Shown here: positions 7,178 through 16,900 of the stretch, piece after piece
Numbering within the stretch: the first letter of the stretch is position 1
How the letters are laid out: the number at the start of each line of letters is the position of its first letter
Origin: Arcanobacterium phocae
GTDB taxonomy: Bacteria > Actinomycetota > Actinomycetes > Actinomycetales > Actinomycetaceae
DNA length: 64,000 nucleotides
Assembly (NCBI RefSeq): GCF_900105865.1
Contig: NZ_LT629804.1
Location: 124,001 to 188,000 of the forward strand
Direction: 5' to 3'
Notes under the pieces: generated by a model
Seen by the model: the letters and a program-made list of their open reading frames with translations, nothing else
Database searches by the model: none
What the model was told of the DNA's origin: nothing
Translations under genes and position numbers: made by a program

Positions 7178-7936
7178 ATGTTGTCAGACAAATCATTGCA
7201 AGCGATTCTGGATAAATACAGCACTCCGTCATCGAACGAAAACACGATGATCGGTACCGTGATGCGCTCAACCGCCACTATGGACGCCATTAAAGGTTAC
7301 ATTCTCAACCATCGGTTGAAGCCAGGCGACCCGCTTCCTACCGAAGCAGAGTTGTGCGCAGATCTAGGAGTTTCTCGTTCTTCGGTGCGCGAAGCCCTCC
7401 GCCAACTCGCTGCACTTGATATTGTCACTGTTCAACAGGGACGTGGCTCTTTTGTGGGTGCGATGTCCCTTGAGCCACTGATCCAGACGCTAATCTTGCG
7501 TAACGCTCTTGATCAGACGTCTGGAAAAGCTAGCTTGCGACAGGTTGTTGCTACCCGGAAAGTTTTAGACTTGGGCATTGCCGACGACGTCGTCACACAT
7601 TTCACTGGCACGCACAATCCGAAACTCCACGCGCTTGTTGATACGATGGTCGAGCATGCAACTCACGGTCAGACATACCTCGATGAAGACATCGCCTTTC
7701 ACGAAGCCCTGACCGAGTTCGCTGGAGATTCGCTTATTTCGCAGCTGATGAGCGCGATGTGGCTTGTGCATCAAGCATTCATCCCTGGTCTTGAGGCACC
7801 GGCAACAGATGAATTGACTGCCACCGCGCATGCCCACCGCGACATGTTGGAAGCAGCCGAAGCTGGCGATGTGGAAGCCTACAAACGGGCAGTTGATGCA
7901 CACTACGGGCCACTGGCTAGAATTATTGACCTGTAA
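7178..7936 (+). CDS. GntR/FadR-family regulator of the nan-nag operon
   Basis: This 252-residue protein has an N-terminal winged helix (DAIKGYILNHRLKPGDPLPT, then ELCADLGVSRSSVREALRQL and a VQQGRGSFV wing) and a C-terminal all-helical FadR-type FCD ligand domain with histidines placed for metal binding (DEDIAFHEALTEFAGD, TATAHAHRDMLE). FCD regulators bind small acids or sugar acids; by position the ligand here is probably sialic acid or an amino-sugar phosphate. I chose the ATG at 7178 over a GTG at 7157 because the TACAAT box lies between them. It is transcribed away from nanK. Confidence 0.87.
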   Translation: MLSDKSLQAILDKYSTPSSNENTMIGTVMRSTATMDAIKGYILNHRLKPGDPLPTEAELCADLGVSRSSVREALRQLAALDIVTVQQGRGSFVGAMSLEPLIQTLILRNALDQTSGKASLRQVVATRKVLDLGIADDVVTHFTGTHNPKLHALVDTMVEHATHGQTYLDEDIAFHEALTEFAGDSLISQLMSAMWLVHQAFIPGLEAPATDELTATAHAHRDMLEAAEAGDVEAYKRAVDAHYGPLARIIDL

Positions 7937-8002
7937 CTTCATTTTCAGCGCAATTTTCGCTGTTCGCCAGACTATGGTGGACGTGGACGGTAAGCTGTAA
8001 GC

Positions 8003-8515
8003 ATGGCTATTGTAAATAAACTTGCTCGTCCGTTACTCGCAGCTCCGTTCATTGTTGCTGGGCTCGATGCTTTATCTAAGCCTCAAGGACATCGTGCGCC
8101 AGCGCGCAAGCTTTGGGGATTAGCTCAAAAGTGCGGAATTGATCGTAAACTCGGCATCAGCGAACCAACTGATGACACTCTTGACCTTCTGACTCGTTCG
8201 TGCGGTGCTGTGGTCACTGTTGCCGGTGCCCAGCTTGCTCGTTCCCGCGCTCCGCGTACTACCGCTCTCATTTTGGGATTAACCCAAATCCCACTTGCAC
8301 TGGCTAATAACCCGGTGTGGGAGAAGAAATCTTACACAGAGCGCAAGAAGGACATTTCCGGATTATTAGCTGCAGCTGGACTCATCGGTGGTGCCCTCAT
8401 CGCTTCTATGGACCGTTCTGGTAAACCATCGGTGGGCTGGCGTGCGGCTCGGCTAAGTGAGCGTGCCGTTGAAAACGCTTCCCAGCGTTTCGATCAATTA
8501 TCGGCAGGACGCTAA
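8003..8515 (+). CDS. DoxX-family membrane protein
   Basis: The 170-residue protein has an N-terminal hydrophobic stretch typical of actinobacterial DoxX-like proteins (LARPLLAAPFIVAGLDAL) and further hydrophobic helices near 67-80, 85-102 and 118-133, giving about four membrane segments. The function of this family is not settled. It lies 27 bp before aroA on the same strand and may be cotranscribed with it. Confidence 0.75.
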   Translation: MAIVNKLARPLLAAPFIVAGLDALSKPQGHRAPARKLWGLAQKCGIDRKLGISEPTDDTLDLLTRSCGAVVTVAGAQLARSRAPRTTALILGLTQIPLALANNPVWEKKSYTERKKDISGLLAAAGLIGGALIASMDRSGKPSVGWRAARLSERAVENASQRFDQLSAGR

Positions 8516-8528
8516 GTCGCGAGGCTTC

Positions 8529-8546
8529 ATGAGTATTCGCTCATGA
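8529..8546 (+). other. Five-codon mini-ORF overlapping the aroA start
   Basis: ATG-AGT-ATT-CGC-TCA-TGA has a GAGG 4 nt upstream, and its stop shares the ATGA with the aroA start codon. aroA itself has no ribosome binding site at the normal distance. An 8-bp inverted repeat (8526-8533 with 8540-8547) covers the same bases. Coupled initiation is possible, but this is a prediction from spacing alone. Confidence 0.35.
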
Positions 8547-9892
8547 ATAAAATATCTGAATGCCGTGGCGTAGCCTGGTGGCAGGCTCCGGCTTTGCCAC
8601 CGTCTGCGCATCTGTCTAGCACGGTTCGGCTACCCGGTTCTAAATCACTAACTGCACGCTGGATGCTACTAGCGGCAATAAGTACCCAGACAACTCGCCT
8701 TGTCGGTGCTCTCGACTCAGCCGACACCCGGGCAATGGGCCGCGCACTGGCGCAACTTGGTGCTCGCGTGCATTGGAATCTCGACGCTTGCGTCATCAAG
8801 CCTTTTCCACGTAGTGACACCGGGCAACTCATCATTCGTGGCGGGGTACATATTAATGCCGGCCAGTCCGGCACGGTCATGCGCTTTATCTTGCCATTGG
8901 CCGCTATGGCACACGGCACGGTGACGGTTGATTGTGCCAATAATGCACGCCATCGTCCCATCAGCGGGCTTGTTACAGCGCTAGGCGGGCTTGGTGTTTC
9001 TATCGCTTCGCAGCCCGCCAATCGGTCTGGCTTCCCGCTAACTATTCATGGGAGAGGCCAGCTTCTCGGCGGTACAGTTACAGTTGATGCACGAGCATCT
9101 TCACAATATATTTCAGCCTTGTTGTTGGCTGCCCCGCTCATGAAAAATGGACTCACCATCCATCTTGCACATCACGAGCTGCCGTCAGCTCCCCATGTGG
9201 AGATGACGATTCGCGTACTGCAAAGCTGCGGGATCGACGTCGTCGTCAGTGACGGATCGTGGGCAATTCAACCACCGGATTCTTCTCAGATCACTCTCCC
9301 CCACGACGTTACAATCGAACCTGATCTTTCCAATGCCGGTCCATTCCTAGCAGCCGCGATGGTCGCAGGTGGGACTGTCACAATAGAAAACTGGCCAGCT
9401 TACTCACAACAACCGGGGATGGCTTACCTCGCGTTACTTCACCGCGCCGGCGCAACATTCGCTGAGAAATCCCCCGGCAACCTCACATGTCACGGACCGG
9501 CCACTATCAGGCCACTTTCGGTTGATATGCACGACGTCGGCGAACTCGTCCCAACTATTGCTGCAATATGTGCATTCGCAGATGGGCAAAGCCACTTATC
9601 CAATATCGGACACCTGCGCGGACATGAAACAGACCGGCTACAGGCCATTACCAACGAATTGACTAAACTCGGCATTTCCGCAACCACCACCGCAGATGAC
9701 CTGATCATTAACGGACATTCGCGAGCGCTCCACGGCACAGACCTCGATTCATATGCCGATCACCGTATGGCAACATTCGGCGCGATTCTTGGATTACGTG
9801 TTCCCGGCATTCGAGTTGCTAATATGGAAACAACGGCAAAAACATTCCCACAATTTGTCAACATGTGGGAAACAATGGTCACGAATGGATGA
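8543..9892 (+). CDS. aroA: 3-phosphoshikimate 1-carboxyvinyltransferase (EPSP synthase) AroA
   Basis: AroA transfers enolpyruvate from PEP to shikimate-3-phosphate, the sixth step toward chorismate, which is also the precursor used by the men genes in this window. The 449-residue protein shows the substrate loop LPGSKSLTARW near residue 32, the actinobacterial NAGQSGTVMRF motif, EPDLSNAGPFLAAAM and YADHRMATFGAI near the C-terminus. The start at 8543 gives an N-terminus about 25 residues before the first conserved strand, which is normal. rsgA begins 6 bp downstream, the usual actinobacterial gene order. Confidence 0.94.
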   Translation: MNKISECRGVAWWQAPALPPSAHLSSTVRLPGSKSLTARWMLLAAISTQTTRLVGALDSADTRAMGRALAQLGARVHWNLDACVIKPFPRSDTGQLIIRGGVHINAGQSGTVMRFILPLAAMAHGTVTVDCANNARHRPISGLVTALGGLGVSIASQPANRSGFPLTIHGRGQLLGGTVTVDARASSQYISALLLAAPLMKNGLTIHLAHHELPSAPHVEMTIRVLQSCGIDVVVSDGSWAIQPPDSSQITLPHDVTIEPDLSNAGPFLAAAMVAGGTVTIENWPAYSQQPGMAYLALLHRAGATFAEKSPGNLTCHGPATIRPLSVDMHDVGELVPTIAAICAFADGQSHLSNIGHLRGHETDRLQAITNELTKLGISATTTADDLIINGHSRALHGTDLDSYADHRMATFGAILGLRVPGIRVANMETTAKTFPQFVNMWETMVTNG

Positions 9893-9898
9893 GCATAG

Positions 9899-10924
9899 GT
9901 GAGTAGACGCGATATTGGCACTGATGATTACCGGGTAAAAGTACGTCCGGGTAAACCCTCACGCCCACGCACCAAAATTCGTCCAGACTATTCGGCAGCA
10001 CCACGCGGACGCGTCTACCGCGTTGATCGGGGACGCTACCATGTACGGATGCTGGGAGACGGCACGAACGTTGTGGCAGTAAAAGCGCGTGAACTAGGCC
10101 GGCGCGGAATCGTCGTCGGCGATATATGTGCGATGGTTGGTGATTTGTCCGGCCGAAAAGATACGCTGGCACGCATTGCCGAAGTTGACGAACGCCAAAC
10201 TGTGCTACGCCGTGTGGGTGAAGAAGGCGAAGCCGCTGGAAACGAACGCATTATTGTGGCCAACGCGAACCAGTTGGTCATCGTGGCGGCGTTAGCTCAA
10301 CCAGAACCACGCACGGGCATGATTGACCGGTGTGTGGTTGCCGCCTATGACGCTGGCATGGACGTTATTTTAGTTCTGACCAAATCTGATTTAGCACCGG
10401 CAGATGAGTTACGTGCAATCTACGAACCGATGGGTTTAGATATTGTGGTTACCAGCGTGGTCGACGACGCCGATTCCGACGACGGTCTGGCTCGCCTGCG
10501 CGAGGAACTAACTGGTCGTGTCTCGGTACTTGTGGGACATTCCGGGGTCGGCAAGTCAACGTTAATCAACGCGCTGATTCCGCAAGCCACCCGAGAAACT
10601 GGGCACGTTAATGAGGTGACTGGCCGCGGCCGGCACACCTCGACGTCAGCGATGGCATTCGATTACCTTGGCAATGGAACTGTTATTGATACCCCCGGAG
10701 TGCGCACATTTGGGTTAGCGCACGTTACCCCAGACGGTTTGCTGCGCGGATTCCCTGATTTAGAAGAGATTGCCGCCAACTGTCCGCGTGGATGTACCCA
10801 CGAAGACGGCGTGATCGAGTGTGCACTGGATGATCCAGAATTCGTTGAGCCCGGTTCAATGTTGGAAACTCGGGTAGAGTCCTTTAGGCGGCTCTTAGCT
10901 TCGCGTGGGAAGCAAGAGTGGTGA
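9899..10924 (+). CDS. rsgA: Ribosome small-subunit-dependent GTPase RsgA
   Basis: RsgA is a late 30S assembly GTPase. The 341-residue protein has an OB-fold region (about 40-100) and a circularly permuted GTPase domain in which TKSD (161-164) precedes the P-loop GHSGVGKST (213-221) and DTPG (264-267). A C-terminal zinc segment follows (CPRGCTHEDG and a later cysteine). It starts with GTG at 9899, 6 bp after aroA. The N-terminal 35 residues are basic and probably contact rRNA. The hairpin at 10971-11002 ends the unit. Confidence 0.94.
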   Translation: MSRRDIGTDDYRVKVRPGKPSRPRTKIRPDYSAAPRGRVYRVDRGRYHVRMLGDGTNVVAVKARELGRRGIVVGDICAMVGDLSGRKDTLARIAEVDERQTVLRRVGEEGEAAGNERIIVANANQLVIVAALAQPEPRTGMIDRCVVAAYDAGMDVILVLTKSDLAPADELRAIYEPMGLDIVVTSVVDDADSDDGLARLREELTGRVSVLVGHSGVGKSTLINALIPQATRETGHVNEVTGRGRHTSTSAMAFDYLGNGTVIDTPGVRTFGLAHVTPDGLLRGFPDLEEIAANCPRGCTHEDGVIECALDDPEFVEPGSMLETRVESFRRLLASRGKQEW

Positions 10925-10970
10925 GACTATGTTTACGCGTCGTCGGTTGCATGTCATCATAGAGCACTCC

Positions 10971-11002
10971 ATGGTGATTGGGTAATCTATCCCAATCACC
11001 AT
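10971..11002 (+). terminator. Hairpin after aroA-rsgA
   Basis: Perfect 12-bp arms (10971-10982 and 10991-11002, ATGGTGATTGGG and its complement) flank an 8-nt loop 46 bp past the rsgA stop. There is no good T-tract, so it may be a weak terminator or an mRNA-stabilising structure. Confidence 0.55.
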
Positions 11003-11147
11003 AGAAATGGGCACGGTATTACGAATGGTATTGCCAGCCCGATGCGATAGCATGCTCTAACGTCTGTTGATGCCGGATAAAATCTCGAATATCAGCACGA
11101 TAGAGCTGTATAGCGTGCTATCGTGTCAGATCTCGTGATTTTGTACG
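11003..11147. other. Non-coding gap between rsgA and the PAS gene
   Basis: No gene is supported here. On the minus strand an 8-bp stem (11096-11103 with 11118-11125, CACGATAG and its complement) lies 22 bp past the PAS gene stop and may be a weak terminator. A 33-codon open stretch without a start codon (11019-11117) is in the same frame as the PAS gene beyond two stops; it may be chance or a decayed C-terminal end. Confidence 0.4.
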
Positions 11148-12587
11148 TCACCCCTGCATGATCAGCACTTTTGCGTGGATTTCTAGCACGATGCGAGACA
11201 GCGCGTCAAAGTTCTCAGTACCGTTAGCCTCGATGAGTTCACCTTGGAAATTAGTCAGGCGTTCATGGGAAACATGAGCATGATCAATCGCTTGGGAAAC
11301 TGTGACGTTAGCGGAATCTATGATCTCTGGCATTGTTACTTCGCTAGCCGACATTTGCCATAGCTCGAGTAGCTGACGCGGAATCGAAATCGCATGGAGT
11401 ACGCGGTCCATGTATTTGGCGATGTCTGCAGCAAATTCTTGGTAGGTTTGGGCGTCCTTCTGAATTGTCTCGACGTCAGCCATCAAGACGGAACTGAGCA
11501 TTTCTAAGGATTCTAGCCGCTCGCGTATCTCGCGTTCTTCCGGTGTTTCATTCTTGGCAACATCGAATACTTCGCGCGTCACAAATCCGGGGGCTAAGCC
11601 AGGGACGCCGATCTTAGCGTCGTATCCAGTGTCGATCAGTTCCGCAATGAAAATGCCACACATATCGGAATGCAGGCGCGATAGTGCTATATGGAATCGG
11701 GTCTGCGCAATATGCGAATTCAGTGCAGTGATCTTAGAGATTAATGAGTTGAGGTATGTCCGAGTAACACCTTGCATCCGGTTCCACACCAACAATGGTT
11801 CAAGGGTTGTGGCCAGTGCTGGATTACCTTCGCCGAGTTGTGTGAACTCATGCGACACTGCAGACATTTTCTCCATGTCGTTACGTACATGTTCAACGAC
11901 GGCGGTCAGCCGCTCACTCATCCGCACAAGTTCGTCTTGGTGACGCATCCACGTATCCAACGTGTCATGCTCGTTGTGGACGGCGAGGAGCATGTCATGA
12001 AGTTGGGAGTCCCCGTCACGTTGCGGAAATTTCGCACCGGCAGCTTCTCTGATGGCGACTTCTTCTGGTAACGAACGGGTTTGGAAATCTTCATATGATT
12101 CGATTCCGATTTCACTGAGTGCCTGTGCTAGAAATGGTACGGCGGCTTCGGCGGCTTGCCGACGGTTGAGCCCGCCGTCGATCAGGGACTTTTCGTGGTC
12201 AAGTACGCGAGCATAGACGCCACGAATCTGAGCAAAAACGTCCTCGCGCATGGGCCGGGCACGCACGGATAAGTATCCACCGCCAGGCAACGGAGTGATA
12301 GTTGCAAACACATCGTATTCGGATCCATCGCCAGCTAAGTTGAGCATATACGCCGCGAATGGCTTGCCTGTTTCGAGATTGTCCCATACTAGTTTAAAAA
12401 CAGAGGCAGGCATATCTGGGTGGCGAACGATGTTATGCGGTGCGCCATGCAACTGGTCGACATCGTAACGTGATAGCCGGGTAAAGACGTCGTTCGAAAG
12501 TTTGATAACGCCTTTTGAGTCCGTAGTGGAAAAGAACAGTTCGTGTGGAGCGACGTTTTGGATTTCTCCAGTAGGTTCAGGTTTCAC
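11148..12587 (-). CDS. PAS-domain (Aer-like) sensor protein without a recognised output domain
   Basis: This 479-residue soluble protein starts with a PAS domain bearing the aerotaxis-receptor signature (FSTTDSKGVIKLSNDVF, then RYDVDQLHGAPHNIVRHPDM). In Aer this domain binds FAD and reports redox state. The remaining 350 residues are predicted mostly helical, with chemoreceptor-like stretches around LNSLISKITALNSHIAQTRF, but I see no transmembrane helix, HAMP domain or intact MCP hairpin tip, and no chemotaxis genes nearby. I chose the GTG at 12587 because AAGGAG lies 7 nt before it; an ATG at 12638 would add 17 residues without a ribosome binding site. Confidence 0.75.
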   Translation of the reverse strand: MKPEPTGEIQNVAPHELFFSTTDSKGVIKLSNDVFTRLSRYDVDQLHGAPHNIVRHPDMPASVFKLVWDNLETGKPFAAYMLNLAGDGSEYDVFATITPLPGGGYLSVRARPMREDVFAQIRGVYARVLDHEKSLIDGGLNRRQAAEAAVPFLAQALSEIGIESYEDFQTRSLPEEVAIREAAGAKFPQRDGDSQLHDMLLAVHNEHDTLDTWMRHQDELVRMSERLTAVVEHVRNDMEKMSAVSHEFTQLGEGNPALATTLEPLLVWNRMQGVTRTYLNSLISKITALNSHIAQTRFHIALSRLHSDMCGIFIAELIDTGYDAKIGVPGLAPGFVTREVFDVAKNETPEEREIRERLESLEMLSSVLMADVETIQKDAQTYQEFAADIAKYMDRVLHAISIPRQLLELWQMSASEVTMPEIIDSANVTVSQAIDHAHVSHERLTNFQGELIEANGTENFDALSRIVLEIHAKVLIMQG

Positions 12588-12728
12588 GTAAATCTCCTTG
12601 AGGAACGACGGCGATGCCAAAGCCTGACAAGTTTTCATTTTACCAGTTTGCTAACCGGTGGGTATGCTCAGCTCTGTTCGGACCCCAAATTTCAGGGTGT
12701 ACCAGAAACTATGTGGGAGGTGCTCGCT

Positions 12729-12734
12729 AGACTT
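12729..12734 (+). promoter_or_regulatory. -10 box of sbcD (leaderless)
   Basis: TAGACT lies 6 nt before the ATG of sbcD, with no ribosome binding site in between. This fits a leaderless transcript. No convincing -35 box is seen. Confidence 0.45.
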
Positions 12735-12740
12735 GTATAC

Positions 12741-13919
12741 ATGAAGTTTCTACATACATCTGACTGGCATTTAGGTCGCACTCTACATGGCGCGGATTTA
12801 TACGATGCATTTATTTTGTGGTGTGATCACGTCGTGGAATTGGCACGTACACGCAACCTAGACGCAGTGCTTATTGCCGGCGATGTATTTGACCGTGGAA
12901 TCCCGCCCATTGCCATGGTCCAGGTATTATCGGAAACCTTGCAGCGGCTCTCGCAATACACAACGGTCATTCTTACCCCTGGCAATCACGATGCGCCCAC
13001 TCGGCTCGGATTCACAGCAGGATTGTTGAAAGACGAAGTTGTTATTGCATCAGATCCACGGCTATCGGGTAAGCCAATTGATATTTGTCGTGATGGTGAG
13101 CTCGTAGGGCAAGTGTATGCGCTGCCCTATTTAGAACCGGATGTTGATCGTGTACGGTTAGCGGCTGATCCCGAAAAACCATTGGCGCGCAGTCATGAAG
13201 CGGTTGTTAGCGCAGCTATGGAGCTAGTCCGTGAGGATATTGTGGCTCATCCAGATGTTGATGTTCCGCGCGTTGTGATGGCTCATGAGTTCGTTGTAGG
13301 TGGTGAACCATCAGATTCCGAACGCGATTTGCATATCGGTGGTGTTGATAGTGTTCCCAGCGCAGTTTTCGATGTCAGCGTTGATGGAAAATCAATGATC
13401 GATTACGTTGCACTTGGGCATTTGCATGGACCACAACAAGTGAGCGAAAAACCGTTAATGCGTTATGCGGGTTCCCCTATCGCCTTCTCTTTTTCGGAGG
13501 AGCACCACCATAAATCCACTGTGATTGTCACAATTGATAGGCCAGGCGATAGTCCGGAAATTGAGCTTGTACCAGCACCTATCTATCGCCCGTTGGCGAC
13601 TATTCGCGGTACATTTGAAGAACTTTTATCAGAACAATTTGCCGGCTACCGTAATCATTTTGTTCGAGTTTACGTCACCGATATTGATCGTCCACCTCGA
13701 ATGGTTGCCCGGCTTCGCCAACGTTTCCCGCATCTACTTGAAGCTCATCATGATATTCCGCTACGCCACATACAGACACAAGAAATATCGCTCTCTCGCA
13801 CTCGGCCGATTGATGTGTTAACCGAATTTTTCACCAGCGCTGGTGGCCGTGAACTACATGCTAACGAACGGGACTTAATTATTTCGCAGTGGGAAAATCT
13901 AACCAAGGGAGAAAACTGA
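12741..13919 (+). CDS. sbcD: Exonuclease SbcCD subunit D
   Basis: SbcD is the Mre11-type nuclease of the SbcCD complex, which cuts DNA hairpins and protein-blocked ends. The 392-residue protein has all metallophosphoesterase motifs: TSDWHLG, GDVFDRG, GNHD, MAHEF and ALGHLHGP. The ATG at 12741 begins the conserved MKFLHTSDWHLG; a longer frame from 12543 overlaps the divergent PAS gene and lacks family sequence. sbcC follows after 1 bp. Confidence 0.94.
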   Translation: MKFLHTSDWHLGRTLHGADLYDAFILWCDHVVELARTRNLDAVLIAGDVFDRGIPPIAMVQVLSETLQRLSQYTTVILTPGNHDAPTRLGFTAGLLKDEVVIASDPRLSGKPIDICRDGELVGQVYALPYLEPDVDRVRLAADPEKPLARSHEAVVSAAMELVREDIVAHPDVDVPRVVMAHEFVVGGEPSDSERDLHIGGVDSVPSAVFDVSVDGKSMIDYVALGHLHGPQQVSEKPLMRYAGSPIAFSFSEEHHHKSTVIVTIDRPGDSPEIELVPAPIYRPLATIRGTFEELLSEQFAGYRNHFVRVYVTDIDRPPRMVARLRQRFPHLLEAHHDIPLRHIQTQEISLSRTRPIDVLTEFFTSAGGRELHANERDLIISQWENLTKGEN

Positions 13920-13920
13920 G

Positions 13921-16900
13921 ATGTTGTTTCGTCGCTTAGTTATTGACGGCGTTGGCCCTTTTGGCGGACACCATGAAATCGATCTTGATGCTCTTACCGC
14001 TGGCGGATTATTCCTGCTCGAAGGCCCAACCGGATCAGGGAAATCGTCCCTCATAGACGCCATAGTTTTTGCACTTTACGGCAACCCGGCAGGGGCGAAT
14101 TCAGACTATAACCGAATCCGTTCTACGCACGCCGAGGAAACAAAACCATCGCGCGTAGAGCTCGTTTTTACAGTCAGTTCCGGAACCTATCGAATCGAAC
14201 GGATGCCCCGTTGGGATAAACCAAAGCGTGGTGGGGGCACAACTCAAGTTTCGGAAAAGGCAAATTTAATTCGGCTCTCCGAAGCAGCAGTAGAACAAGG
14301 CCAATGGAGTAACGGTGAAGTTCTCGCTACCGGAGCTCGCGAGGTCGGAACTGAGCTAAACACTATCTTAGGATTAACTCGGGAACAGTTTGTACAAACT
14401 GTTGTTCTGCCACAGGGCCAGTTCGCAGATTTTCTGCGTCTGAAGTCCGAAGACCGGTCTCATCTTCTGGAAACACTTTTCAACACTCGCCCGTATCGGG
14501 ATTTTTCCCAAGCCTTGCACCAGCAGGCCCTAGATGCATCACAACGGATCGATAAAGCGAGACTTGCTATTTCACAAGCGGTAGCAACTTGGTCTGGCAA
14601 TTCTGCCGTTTCTCAGTGGGAACACGTCATACAAGACTTAGTTGATAGTCTCACCGAACCTGATGATACTCGATTGTTAGAGTTTCTAGACCAACGGGAT
14701 CAAGAACTACGTGTCACTCAAGCTACAACACATGAAAATCTCAACCATCGAGTAAAAGAACTCGAAGAAGCAACAACCGCACTTGCTGATGAAAAAAGAC
14801 GTTCCGAAAATCTCCAGAAACGCGCCGATTATATAGTGCAGAAAGATAAACTAGACAAACAGCGTTTCGGGATTGAGGAAGACAAAAAACGTATTGCTCA
14901 GCATCATCGCGCAGTGATACCAATGGAGCGTCTCAAGGTACTCCATCATCTTGAAGACGATGTTCATCAGCAACAAGAAAGCGTCAGCTCTGCGCTGTCC
15001 AAAATCGACTCATCTTTAGTTGTTTATGGAACATCAGATACCACGGATTTAGCATTTCTGTCCTTTGGAGAAACAACGCAAAAAATTGAATCCCAACTCG
15101 AGGAGTATCGCGAACGAGTTGTGCATTTGCAACAGGCAGATGCACTTAGTAACAATGTCCGCGCTCGGGAAGAAAACATCAAACAGTCCTTAGCAAAGCG
15201 TGACAAGCTCACTAACGCTATAGACAAAATTAGTTCCAAATACAGCGAGCTTCCGGACCAGATAGCTCAAGCTGAAACCGAACTTGAACAGGCTCAATCT
15301 AGTGCACTCACGTTACCGAAGATTATTCAAGATATCGATAAGCTTAAAGGCATATCTCAAGCTCTAGAAGCATTGACGCAAACACAAGATGAAGTATCTC
15401 AAGCAACGGAAAAGCACTCTGATCTTCTCACATCATTTTCTGTCACCAACCAACACTTCCAAGATGTCAATAACCGCTGGATTGCTTCTCAGGCAGCAAT
15501 ATTATCCTTGGATTTAGCAGCGGGTCTTCCCTGCCCAGTGTGCGGATCGTTAGAGCATCCACACCCAGCGCAAGCCACTGCCATTCATGTCGATAAGTCT
15601 GATGTGGAATCAGCACAACACGAGTTAGACATTTCGCGCAATAACGTAGAAGAGTCCAAAACCAAACTCGCTGCGCTACAAGCACGATGCGAAACACTAC
15701 AAACGCAGATTGGCGATATTGACGGTGAGCATATCTCCAGCCAGTTGTCTGATTTAGACACGCAGCGAAATGTTGCTGTGCTAGCTCAACAGCGCGCCAA
15801 GGAGCTGACAGAAAGAATCGCTCAGCTACGAAGTGAACGCGAAGAGAGTTTTACCGAGCTCACAGAACTGAAATCTACACTAGTCACGCTCAATGAATCA
15901 TTGGCAAAGGAACAAGAAAGCCAACACCATGATCGCGAAGAAATATCTCGCGCACAAGGCGAAGCCGATAGCATCAGCGAACTCATAACCGAGGCTAAGA
16001 CACACATAGCACACCTATCAGATGCTCATCAAGAGCTGCATGATTATGCTTTATTGTTATCGAAATTCCAGCAGTCTAAAGAACTCCTAGACGAAGCACT
16101 CCGAGAAGCTGAACTCTGTCAAAACGAAGCGCAAGAAGCGTTTATCGAACCAGATCAACTAGATTTGCTAACAGATCGCGTCAGTTCCTTCGATTCAGCA
16201 TGGGCTTATGTCACCACCCAGCTCAACGCTCCAGAGATTGCTAGTCTAACTGGGGATGAGAAAATTGATATAGGGTCGGCCGAAGAACGTTTTAGGCTAG
16301 CACAAGAGAACCATCAAGAAGCCACTCAAGCCTCAGCACTGGCTAACGATGCAGTTAACACTGCACAGCGTGCTCAAATCGCAGTAACAAAGGCATACCA
16401 GCACTGGGCAACTGAAGTGAATAATTCCGGTCCAATAGCTCGATTAGACCAGCTCGCTCAAGCAGGTAAAGCTTCACATACCAACGTCAGCCTACACGTA
16501 TGGGTCTTAATGCGTCGCTTCGATATGGTGATCGATCACGCTAACGAATATCTTGCTCGTTTCTCGCGCGGACGTTATCAACTGGTGCGATCTGAAGGAG
16601 CTGAAAAAGAACGCAAAACAGGCCTTGGTATATCTGTTATTGATTACGATGCGCACGGCGAAGGAGAAAGCGATATCCGGTCAACACGTAGCCTATCCGG
16701 TGGAGAGACATTCTATACTGCGCTTTCACTTGCCTTAGGCCTAACTGATGTAGTCCAACAAGAAAATGGCGGGATCCGAATAGATACCCTCATGATTGAC
16801 GAAGGATTTGGAACTTTATCCGGCGAAGTACTTGATGAAGTAATGAGCACCTTAACAGAACTAGCCCGGGACGGCCGTAAGGTCGGCATTATTTCGCACG

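Noticed and set aside
7946..7962. Small hairpin after the GntR gene (CAGCG-N7-CGCTG)
   Set aside because: The stem is only 5 bp and has no T-tract, too weak to call a terminator.
12543..12740. N-terminal extension of sbcD from 12543
   Set aside because: It runs antisense into the PAS gene start and lacks family sequence; the conserved MKFLHTSDWHLG begins at 12741.
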